A stretch of DNA of 64,000 nucleotides. Source: Mermis nigrescens. Lineage: Eukaryota; Nematoda; Enoplea; Mermithida; Mermithidae. The stretch lies in NCBI GenBank assembly GCA_036768485.1, contig JAVLUZ010000157.1:13876011-13940010 (forward strand), in the 5' to 3' direction. The notes under the pieces are model-generated. The model saw nothing but the letters and a program-made list of their open reading frames with translations, was not told the origin of the DNA and did no database searches. This document shows, piece after piece, positions 45,847 to 58,000 of this stretch (position 1 is the first letter of the stretch; each line of letters opens with the position of its first letter). The translations under genes and the position numbers were made by a program.

Positions 45847-46089
45847 CCCAATTGTTTTGTGACACGTACAGCGATTCGCTGTATTTTGCTTCCTATTTTA
45901 ATATTTGGCGCGATTTCGCAGTCTCTTTTGTGGTACCATTTTAAATTGTATGTCCGATAAGCTAAATTGAATCAATATTACATTATCGTGTTCCGTGAAA
46001 AATTATAAATCATGTTGCACAAAAATCAATAAAGCTGGGTAAATCCTTGTTCTCAACGTTTTTGCCTAATTTGTAGAGCAGAAATTATC

Positions 46090-49000
46090 TCATTGCATGA
46101 AAGACCGACAAACGCTCGGTTGAGCCAAATAGTTGCAGCATTCTCGTAGAACCAGTCCCTTTTCGTGATTGTGGAGTAAATTGCATGCCTGAAAAGAAAG
46201 TGATTTAAATTGAGGCAAAAGTCACATTTTTTGCATAATAATCGATAAGCAGTCACATGAAGTTTTTAATATACTAATTTTTTATAGTGATTGCCTAAAT
46301 GCTACTTTTGTAGCCATACCTTGAGTGCAAGAATATTTTTTAATTACCTACAAAATTTTGTGATAATTAGCATATGTATATATGCAAGTATCAAAGATTA
46401 AAATCGTATGTAATATATACCTTCGTCATGTTCATATAAGTACAGCGTGGATATTCTGGGGAGATCGCGCCCGAAAAAGTTAACAAAGTGTCTTTTCGGG
46501 CTGAAATGATGGGTACGCGTTAAAAACACTGTTCGCGGACGTTGCGGACAATGCTCATTGTTTCCAGATATAAAAACAGATAAAATTTCAAAAAATGAAA
46601 AATTGAGCTAACTGAACAAAATTATATTCAAAAAATGTGTAAAAATGGCATAGTTTTTACAATTTTTACGTAAAATATACAGTTCTGTGGGAATTGATCG
46701 CAGCTATTTTGCATGGGATCTGAAGCCATTCATCGGCGTGGAGGGTCAAACAAACCCCCAAATCTCATTGTATGGTCATGTTTACGTTGACCAAAGGCTA
46801 CACCCCCATGTATATACAGATCTTATCTTCAGTTCGAGAACAGACGCAAAAAATGCATCAACCGAGTAAAAAATTTGGCTAGCTACCAGCTATTTGTGTC
46901 ATACGACGATTTGTTTACACTCCATTTCGATATTGTTTAAACAACAAATGTTTGTCCGGTTCTGTCATCAATTGCACATGTAGTTGGAAGAACCCTAGCC
47001 TAATCAGGGCTTTGAACAATAATTTTTCTGACTGAAGGCAATTTTATTAATAAGGGTTTCTTCAACGTGCTCATTAATGTGATACAATGCAGAAAATCTG
47101 GGGTTTGCACAATATCGAAATAGGGTGTATAAATAAAGTAGGGCACGAACCGTCGGCGCTTGGCCAAAATCTGTTATTCGGTTTAAACGAATAATATTTC
47201 ATGCAGCTAATGATCTGAAATTTTCATAATCTAGCCTAAGCTGTGATGATGATTGATGCAACATATATCGGAGCCTTTCACTCCTGCTCATACGTGGCAG
47301 CAAGAAAATTCTGGGGAGGGGTGCAAGATTATTTGTGGTATGGCGAAAAAACACCATTTTTCGACGTTTCACGATCAAGCACTATCCATAGGCATCAAAA
47401 ATTGCAAAAAACGGGAAAAATTTTCAAAAATTGAATTCTGGGGGTATTTTTGATTTCTGGGGAAGGGTATTTGGTTTCTCGAAGGGGGATGCATACCTAA
47501 CCCCACCCCACGCCCAGGTGTATTCATGTGTTCATAACCTTTTTCAAATTCTTATCCGATCGTTCGAATTGCTCGAATACGGTTTTCAAATAACTGTCGA
47601 CGTATTTAACGCACATTCGATGATCGGCGCGCGGTGGACAAAGCGTTGGCGTTTCTGAGCCAAAATTTACGGCGTGAGTGTAGATTAAGAATTATCGTCT
47701 TATGTTTTAAAAGGTTAAGTTATTTGAAAATTATGAAATTTTCGATAACTAGATACAAAAAAATGGTGAATTAATTGACAAAATAAATACAATTAGAGGG
47801 GACGAAAGAATACGCATATACGTTAAAAACCATTTTTTAAACAGAATGTATCAAGAAAACTTCATTAAACTAAAATGTGACAAATGTATACGTCGGTTGC
47901 TACATTTCTTGCTTGCGTCGAGGTTTTCTCGAGGAACAAATTTATTATAATCGTAATTATCTCTAATACTTTTCAACCATCCATATTATCATAGACTTAT
48001 TTAAAAGGCTTTCACAAATTACGTAACGAATAACGCAAAATACTTTAATAAAAATTATTTGGCAGCAGAAAATAAGGAGTCGCGAAAATTGAAAAAAGGG
48101 AAAAAATAAAAAGACGAAATTAATCAAAAAATTGGGAATATTTAAGCAGAATGTTGAGAGTGCAATTTTTAAAATTCATATGTACTTTGTACCTCACCAA
48201 AAAATAAAAATCGAGAGAAAATGGAAGAGGGTGTTAAAAAAAGATACTTACTACAGTACACGTGATTACTGGCCGATGAGCAGGCATAATAAAAATGTTT
48301 ATTCAAGCTTTTTCCCGGAGTTTTTTAAATTAATTTGAAACTTGAGACCTCTACCTACCGACAAGAGTGGATTTAGAGGGTGGCCGCCCCTGTCGTCATA
48401 AAATATTTTGGGCGCATTAGATAATGATGTGTATTTTTTGATGATTTTAGCCATTTTTAATCCCAATGTTTCAAATTTTTCCGCCGTCGCGCATCGGGCA
48501 GTGCTCGCTAATCACATTAACTGACTTTCTTAGCGCTCTATAAAACTATGTTTTTACGTCAGAAGAGATGTTTAAGTACAGAATATAGACATTTTGCTTA
48601 AAATAATAGTAGTAATGGCCGGCAGTCTGGGGCGCAACGCTGTAGGATAGCCTATGTTATAACATAGGCGATGACGTAAAAATCTGCACCCTGAGGTAAG
48701 CTGAGGGTGCAACGTTAAAGTATATAAAGGACGGGAAAGGAGGGGTGTGTAAGGGGAGGGGGCTCCCACCGCGCCGCCTGTTATATCATGGTCTATCTTG
48801 CAGTGTTGTTCCTCAGGTTGCATGGTCGATCTGGGGGTGGTGTCGATGAATTTTTTGTGCTAAAAAATGGTATAAATGGCATAAAACAGGCACGTGGCTA
48901 GCCGTCACCTTTGGGGGACCAGCACTGATTTGGGAGGACTATACCCAAAAAGACCAAAAATAGCACAAAATAACGTCTAAAAAGTCCGATTTTTCTGAAT

Positions 49001-52000
49001 TTTAGGGGTCACCCCACTCCCCCAGATCTACGTGCCTGAATAAAAATAATGTATATGGTCAAGCATTTTTCCGATTTTCGCCCTATTTTATCTAGAAATT
49101 TTCCTTGCTGAGATGCCCCCTCGTGCATGTCTTGTTGTATGTATTATTTACTGTTCGAAGAAAGCACGTACACAACAAGTCACGAATAGAATGTACAACT
49201 AATTTTGCTAAAAATTACAGTAAAAATGAACGAGGCAGCCATATAGATCAGCGAATATATCGAATATGCCAGCAAATGTGATCTCATTCGCATGTTTAAT
49301 AAAGAGAAATACGATATGACAAATCGTCGCAGGTTGAACATGAAAAAATTCGCAGTAATTTCAAGTGATTTCTAGGCATCTTATCCGTAGATGCGAAGCA
49401 GGGCGCTTCTGGGGGCAGCCTCAAAAATAGGCATAAATTGACAGTCATTGCAGCAAAAAATTTTAATTTTTATCAATTCCCAGGAACTTTTCCATTTAGG
49501 TCCCCTCCCATAGGTGTTCGTCTCGTCTCCACTCATTTGCATGGGCCTGCATACTACCGAAAACTTTGCCGTTTAAAAACAATTATTGATATTTTTTGTA
49601 AAGTCGTGGAAAATTTTTGTCATGTTGTGAAATATTTGTGTCACGTTGTGAAATATTTTTGTCAAGTTGTGAAATATTTTTGTCAAGTTGTGAAATATTT
49701 TTGTCACGTTGTGGAAATTTTTTGTCAAGTTGTGAAATTTTTTTGTCAAGTTGTGAAAATTTTTTGTCACGTTGTGAAAATTTTTTGTCAAGTTGTGAAA
49801 TTTTTTTGTCAAGTTGTGAAAATTTTTTGTCAAATTGTGAAATATTTTTACGTGCTTAAGCATAGTACTTTTGTCATGTTGTGAAATTTTTTTGTCAAGT
49901 TGTGAAAATTTTTTGTCAAGTTGTGAAAATTTTTTGTCAAGTTGTGAAATATTTTTGTCAAGTTGTGTAAATTTTTTGTCAAGTTGTGAAATATTTTTGT
50001 CAAGTTGTGAAAATTTTTTGTCAAGTTGTGGAAATTTTTTGTCACGTTGTGGAAATTTTTTGTCAAGTTGTGGAAATTTTTTGTCAAGTTGTGAAATATT
50101 TTTGTCAAGGTGTGAAATATTTTTGTAATGTTGCGAAATATTTTTGTAAAATTTTTATATTTTGCTGAAAGTATGCAGTTTTACGAGTTTTTTTACCAAA
50201 ATTATAGAAATCCATCAATAAGACAAAAAAAAACAGAAAAAAAGAAAAAACGTAGACCCTAGGCTGATTGGCGATTTCTGGCGCAGGGCCAAGTTGGTCC
50301 AATTGGGACCGCTTTCTAACACATCTAGAAAGAAATCCGTCGGCGGTCTTCTCCAGCCAGCAGCTGAGGGCTTTTTTCCGTCCGATCTAACGCTGGCAGA
50401 CGCTGTGAATCAAGCGTTCGTCACAAGAGGCAAACGCAAACGTCAAGACACAGAATAAAGTAAATAATATAAATTAAGCTTTATTATAGCTATAAAGGAA
50501 ACATCTCTATTTCCTCGGCTACTTGAGGCAAATCGTTAGTGCGAGAATTACGAATACATAAATACATAATTATTAAAAAATTAAAAAAGCAAAAATCGAG
50601 GCAGTGGCGATGACGGGTGTCCAGTTGGGGCGTTTTGGGGGGGTCTGGCCGGTGAAAACCATTGTAACTAGTGATTTCGGGGCAGTGGAGATAGGTTGAG
50701 CAGTGGTCTGGGTGTAAATTAGGCCCGTTGTTGTTGATGATGGAGCATTGCTTGTTGAAAACTGGGTGGAAAATTGGGTAGTTGTGGAACTTAAATCAAA
50801 ATGTTTATCAATTTTCAATAAGCACCGAATCATTTTTTTCTTACTTTTTTGTATGTAGATTGTTGGGATCGCGGTGTTGAGGCCACAGCAGGTTGATTGT
50901 AGTGTTACTAGGCTGGTAAAAAAAGATGTTCGAGATGAAAGCATGGGATCCGAACTGTTGCACCGGGGTGGTGGGTGTGTAAACCAGGTTTGTAAAGATA
51001 TCGTTGATCATCTAAAAACGACGTTTTTGCAGTATTTTAACATTTTTAGGAATCGGAAAACTTTTTACTTGGCCGCCATCGTCAAACGTGTACCAATCAC
51101 GAGTAATTTCACATAGTAGCGATTTTTCGGGTATATTGCACGAGCAATAAGCGCTTAAATTGCATAAAATAGGTTGGAAATAAATTAAAATCGACAAAAG
51201 CGACAAAAAGTCGCATTTTTGATGATGTTATCTAAATGACTGACAAGGCGTCCCCCCACGCTTCCCTTTACGCGTATTAAATAAGTATGTGACATATATA
51301 CCCATATAATCACAGCAAGAACACCCAAATTTTCAGTCAATGTTTTATTTCGGAAAATTACGCCATTACGTTACGTAATTTCAAACCATCGTGATCGATA
51401 CAATTAATAAATGCCCAAAAAGGGCCATTTTTCCGTCGTGTCAACAATAATTCCCAGTATTCACATCGATTGTAATACGGCAAAATAAAATCTTGAAATC
51501 TAAATCGATCTTAAAACCCTAGCTGGAGCGAAGAGAAATTTATAATAGAGTTTTGTGTTATGTACGTGTTAGGGAATTCTAAAAAATCATCCTACTCGTA
51601 AAGTAATGTCTAAACTCTTCCGAAAAACTTATAGTCAACTCATTTAAACGCGTAAAATTTTCGAAACTTGAGATAAGATTACGAACGTCAAAGAATGCGC
51701 CGAAGCTACGTAGCTGAATTTCGAGCGGATTCAAAATTCTACTCCAACGTACGATTGTGTAATTAAAATCTTGTATATAAATTTATTTATATCGTAGGGT
51801 AATAAACCGTTAGGAAAACGAATTTTTTCGTCCAAATCGATTTGTCTCTGGCCTGTCGTTTCAGGAAAAGCTTTATTATTCGTCGTACGTACATAGTTGC
51901 TGTTCCGATTTTTGAAACCTTTAATGAGTTGGGGTCGGTTTAAAAATTTTAAGAGAACATTACTCAATAAAAATTACCGGTGAGTTTGACGAATTCGGGG

Positions 52001-55000
52001 TTGATTAGTCGGAGTAAGGAACGTAATTTTGTGTCCGTAATATATCCCTTAATTTCGACAACCTCGATATATTTAATATATACCGACTATATGTAATCAG
52101 TCGATATAAGTCTGAACAAACGGCCATACAGACTATTTGGAAAACAGGCCTAATAAGGGTTAAAATCATTACTCGAACATTAAGCGGAAGAGAAATCATG
52201 ATGACCGTTGATAATATCGAGTCGAATGAACTGTTTATGAAAGAAAGAAAAACATGACTGCATACGTGTGTAACTCGTTCCGGAACGGGCTCCGGTGTCT
52301 TTCACTAGTGCATAGATTGTCCATATTATAATCGTTTTTCCTTGCCACACGTTTGAATGCTTAGCTATAGGATACTTATACTTTAATTCGCTTAAATATG
52401 CTCCGTGATTATAGTCACCCCACAAAACGACCGAAGAATTCATGTTTGATAAGGAAAAACGATTATAATATGGACAATCTATGCACTAGTGAAAGACACC
52501 GGAGCCCGTTCCGGAACGAGTTACACACGTATGCAGTCATGTTTTTCTTTCTTTCATAAACAGTTCATTCGACTCGATATTATCAACGGTCATCATGATT
52601 TCTCTTCCGCTTAATGTTCGAGTAATGATTTTAACCCTTATTAGGCCTGTTTTCCAAATAGTCTGTATGGCCGTTTGTTCAGACTTATATCGACTGATTA
52701 CATATAGTCGGTATATATTAAATATATCGAGGTTGTCGAAATTAAGGGATATATTACGGACACAAAATTACGTTCCTTACTCCGACTAATCAACCCCGAA
52801 TTCGTCAAACTCACCGGTAATTTTTATTGAGTAATGTTCTCTTAAAATTTTTTAAACCGACCCCAACTCATTAAAGGTTTCAAAAATCGGAACAGCAACT
52901 ACGTACGACGAATAATAAAGCTTTTCCTGAAACGACAGGCCAGAGACAAATCGATTTGGACGAAAAAATTCGTTTTCCTAACGGTTTATTACCATACGTG
53001 GGCAGCAAGAAAATTCTGGGTGGGGGAGGGGGGGTGCAAGATTTTTTGAAGGTCAAAAAATGGCCTTAAAAATGGTGGTATGGCGATAAAAACACCATTT
53101 TTCGACGTTTCTCATCAAGCACTATCCTTTGGCATCAAAAATTGCGAAAAAAACGGAAAAATTTTTCAAAAATTGAATTCTGGGGGATATTTTGATTTCT
53201 GGGGGGGGTATTTTGGTTTCTGGGGGGTGCATACCCCCATACCCCCACGCCCAGGTGTGTTTATTACCCTACCATATAAATAAATTTGTATACAAGATTT
53301 TAATTACACAATCGTACGTTGGAGTGGAATTTTGAATCCGCTCGAAATTCAGCTACGTAGCTTCGACGCATTCTTTGACGTTCGTAATCTTATCTCAAGT
53401 TTCGAAGATTTTACGCGTTTTAATGAATTGACTATAAGTTTTTCGGAAGAGTTTAGACATTACTTTACGCTTAGGATGATTTTTTTAGAATTCCATAACA
53501 CGTACATAACACAAAACTTTATTATTAATTTATCTTCGCGCCAGCTAGGGTTTTAAGATCGATTTAGATTTCAAGATTTTATTTTGCCGTATTACAATCG
53601 ATGTGAATACTGGGAATTATTGTTGACACGACGGAAAAATGGCCCTTTTTGGGCATTTATTAATTGTATCGATCACGATGGCTTTGAAATTACGTAACGT
53701 AATGGCGTAATTTCCCGAAATAAAACATAGACTGAAAATTTGGGTGTTCTTGCTGTGATTATATGGGTATATACGTCACATACTTATTTAATACGCGTAA
53801 AGGAAAGCGTGGGGGGACGCCTTGTCAGTCATTTAGATAACATAATAAAAAATGCGATTTTTGTCGCTTTTGTCGATTTTAATTTATTTCCAACCTATTT
53901 CATGCAATTTATGCGCTTATTGCTCGTGCAATATACCCGAAAAATCGCTACTATGTGAAATTACTCCTGATTGGTATACGTTTGACGATGGCGGCCAAGT
54001 AAAAAGTTTTCCGATTCCTGAAAATGTTAAAATACTGCAAAAACGTCGTTTTTAGATGATCAACGATATCTTTACAAACCTGGTTTACACACCCACCACC
54101 CCGGTGCAACAGTTCGGATCCCATGCTTTCATCTCGAACATCTTTTTTTACCAGCCTAGTAACACAACAATCAACCTGCTGTGGCCTCAACACTGCGATG
54201 CCAACAACCTACATACAAAATAGTAAGAAAAAAATGATTCGGTGCTTATTGAAAAATTGATAAACATTTTGATTTAAGTTCCACAACTACCCAATTTTCC
54301 ACCCAGTTTTCAACGAGCAATGCTCCATCATCAACAACAACGGGCCCTATTTACACCCAGACCACTGCTCAACCTATCTCCACTGCCCCGAAATCACTAG
54401 TTACAATGGTTTTCACCGGCCAGACCCCCCAAAACGCCCCAACTGGACACCCGTCATCGCCACTGCCTCGATTTTTGCTTTTTTAATTTTTTAATCATTA
54501 TGTATTTATGTATTCGTAATTCTCGCACTAACGATTTGCCTCAAGTAGCCGAGGAAATAGAGATGTTTCCTTTATAGCTTTAATAAAGCTTAATTTATAT
54601 TATTTACTTTATTCAGTGTCTTGACGTTTGCGTTTGCCTCTCGTGACGAACGCTTGATTCACAGCGTCTGCCAGCGTTAGATCGGACGGAAAAAAGCCCT
54701 CAGCTGCTGGCTGGAGAAGACCGCCGACGGATTTCTTTCTAGATGTGTTAGAAAGCGGTCCCAATTGGACCAACTTGGCCCTGCGCCAGAAATCGCCAAT
54801 CAGCCTAGGGTCTACGTTTTTTCTTTTTTTCTGTTTTTTTGTCTTATTGATGGATTTCTATAATTTTGGTAAAAAACTCATAAAACTGCATACTTTCAGC
54901 AAAATATAAAAATTTTACAAAAATATTTCGCAACATTACAAAAATATTTCACACCTTGACAAAAATATTTCACAACTTGACAAAAAATTTCCACAACTTG

Positions 55001-58000
55001 ACAAAAAATTTCCACAACGTGACAAAAAATTTCCACAACTTGACAAGAAATTTTCACAACTTGACAAAAATATTTCACAACTTGACAAAAAATTTACACA
55101 ACTTGACAAAAATATTTCACAACTTGACAAAAAATTTTCACAACTTGACAAAAAAATTTTCACAACTTGACAAAAAAATTTCACAACATGACAAAAGTAC
55201 TATGCCTAAGCACGTAAAAATATTTCACAATTTGACAAAAAATTTTCACAACTTGACAAAAAATTTTCACAACGTGACAAAAAATTTTCACAACTTGACA
55301 AAAAAATTTCACAACCTGACAAAAAATTTTCACAACTTGACAAAAATATTTTCACAATTTGACAAAAAATTTTCACAACTTGACAAAAAATTTCCACAAC
55401 GTGACAAAAACATTTCACAACGTGACACAAATATTTCACAACATGACAAAAATTTTCCACGACTTTACAAAAAAATATCAATAATTGTTTTTAAACGGCA
55501 AAGTTTTCGGTAGTATGCAGGCCCATGCAAATGAGTGGAGACGAGACGAACACCTATGGAGGGGACCTAAATGGAAAAGTTCCTGGGAAATGATAAAAAT
55601 TAAAATTTTTTGCTGTAATGACTGTCAATTTATGCCTATCTTTGAGGCTGATAAATGCTTCGCATCTACGGATAAATCCTCAAAATCACTTGAAATTACT
55701 GCAAATTTTTTCATGTTCAACCTGCGATGACTTTGTCACATCGTATTTGTCTTTATCAAACGAAACAGATCACATTTGCAGCATATCCGATGTATTCGCT
55801 GATCTATATGGCTGCCTCGTTCATTTTTACTGTAATTTTAGCAAAATTAGTTGTACATCATTCGTGACTTGTTGTGTATGTGCTTTCTTCGAACAGTAAA
55901 TAATACATACAAGATTGCACGGGGGCATCTCAGCAAGGAAAATTTCTAGATAAAATAGGGCGAAAAGTACATCCTTACCAGATACATAATTTTTATGCAG
56001 GCACGTAGATCTGGGGGAATGGGGTGACCCCCAAAATTCAGAAAAATCGGACTTTTCAAACGTTATTTTGTGCTATTTTTGGTCTTTTTGGGCATAGTCC
56101 TCCCAAATCAGTGCTGGTCCCCCAAAGTAGGACGGCCAGCCACGTGCCTGTTTTATGCCATTTATACCATTTTTTAGGCAGAAAATTCATCGACACCACC
56201 CCCAGATCGACCATGCAACCTGAGGAACAACACTGCAAGATAGACCATGATATAACAGGCGACGCGGTGGGAGCCCTTCTTATACACCCCTCCTTTCCCG
56301 TCCAAATACTCTATATACTTTAACGTTGCTCCCTCAGCTTACCCCAGGGAGCAGATTTTTACATCATCGCCTATGTTATAACATAGGCTATCCTACAGCG
56401 TTGCGGTCCAGACTGCCGGCCATTACTACTAATAATGTCTCGACTTTTTTCAGTGCCTTGCGCCGATTTTTGCACTAATTTTCCGAGTTTTTCCTCAGAA
56501 AATTTTTGAAGATTATTTACCCTTTTTGGATCACTATTAATTCTGTTAATCAAAAGATAGCAAAAAAGCGATAATGTAAGCATAATGCATGAATTTTTTC
56601 GACAATTTCTGACACTATTAGAAAAATTTGGTGCTTCGCCCCTGTCAGAATTTTCTGAATCCGCCACTGCCTATCGATAAGTTAAAAAAAAACAAAATTA
56701 AATAGTCACCGCAATCCAATAAAGGTTTTAGAATCCATTTGCCGAAATATTCTGGAATATCAGCAACGCAATGAATAAAAAAAATTAAAATCTAGAAATA
56801 AATTAAATTACACAAAAAATTTAAAAAATTGAAATATAAATAAAAAACTAATGAGATTCTTAGTACGTTATGTAAGTAATAGTTAGACGTGAAATTACCA
56901 GTAGGACCGTTTCCTGCTCCGGGCGTGACATTTTCGGGCGCCATCGTCGCATTCGGTACCAGCTGCTCTCCGGAGCCTTGCGTTACACTTTCTAACATAC
57001 TAGCGGACGTTGTGGGCTGAGGAATGAGGTCAAGCCCAGCCAGACCTCGAGAGCGACCCATGGGTCGATTAGGGAGAATAGTGCCTAGGAAATTGGCGTA
57101 AGCACGCATTCAGATAAAAAATACACAAATACATTAAAATATTAACACTTAGTAGATAAATTTCATAAATAATATATAAAATCATAAATTAAACAGTAAA
57201 TAAAAACAGACTAATCGAATTAACGGAAAGGTAAATTGAACATTATCTAAAAATAAGGATAAAAAATATATAAAAGAAGAAATCGTGCTGACCTTTATGA
57301 ATAAATAAATCTTTAAAAAATTAAGAAATTATGTATCAATTGAAATTTCGACAATGAAAATTGACGAGTTACCTTACTTGTAAGGACATACCTGTATATT
57401 CGTAAAAATCTAAATTTATGTAAAAATACTATAAAATATGATACATTTGCATTAAATTTAACTCTGAGTGATTTGGCGCTCAAAGCGATGCACCACTTGA
57501 TTGCTAATCTCTGAAATATTTTATGCAATAAAAAATCCTACTATTCGCGCTTCGACTCAAAAAAACGAGGAAAGAAGAAAAAAATCACACATAAGTGTAA
57601 GAAGCTATGTAAAAAAACAATAAAACAAACATAAACAATAATTTGAGCTATTTTTGAGCTTTGATAAGAGAAATGAATGCATACATGAGTCAGCAACATA
57701 GGTGGGCAGCACCGAAATTCTGGGGGGGTGAAAAAATTTTCAAAGGTCAAAAAATGGTCTTAAAAGTGGTCGTATAGCGAAAAAACACCATTTTTCGACG
57801 TTTCTCATCGAGCACTATCCAATGGCATCAAAAAATAGCTAAAAAAGCAAAAAAATTTCAAAATTTGAATTAGGGGGTATTTTGATTTCTGGGGGGGGGG
57901 GTATTTCAGCTTCTGGGCGGGGGGTGCATACCCCCAAACCCCACGCCCATGTGTGGTCAGCAACCAAATCGATTTGTCTAATGGGGCAAAATCGCGAAGA

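Larger units (their letters stand above)
48608..56430. mobile_element. 7.8-kb giant inverted repeat with Polinton/Maverick-type ends
   Basis: Left arm 48,608-52,343 and right arm 52,451-56,430 are reverse complements, with scattered substitutions, small indels and one 275-bp insertion. The spacer is 107 bp. Outer termini are AGTAGTAATGGCCGG ... CCGGCCATTACTACT, directly flanked by AATAAT at 48,602-48,607 and 56,431-56,436. A 6-bp target duplication and 5'-AG termini are features of Polintons/Mavericks, large virus-like DNA transposons. None of their usual genes (protein-primed DNA polymerase, retrovirus-like integrase, capsid, protease, ATPase) is recognisable, so this would be a core-deleted or cargo-only derivative. 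The family call is inference; the structure is directly seen. Confidence 0.75.

Noticed and set aside
46687..46869. 60-codon ORF as a gene
   Set aside because: Lies within a variant MITE whose blocks recur at 24.7 kb.
49438..50128. Long overlapping ORFs with FCQVVK, LSSCE or HNLTKNF repeats
   Set aside because: All frames of a 21-bp minisatellite stay open; the same holds for the mirror array at 54,900-55,480.
48608..56430. Palindrome as a simple assembly artefact
   Set aside because: The arms differ by many substitutions, indels and a 275-bp insertion with its own target duplication, which a mirror artefact would not show.
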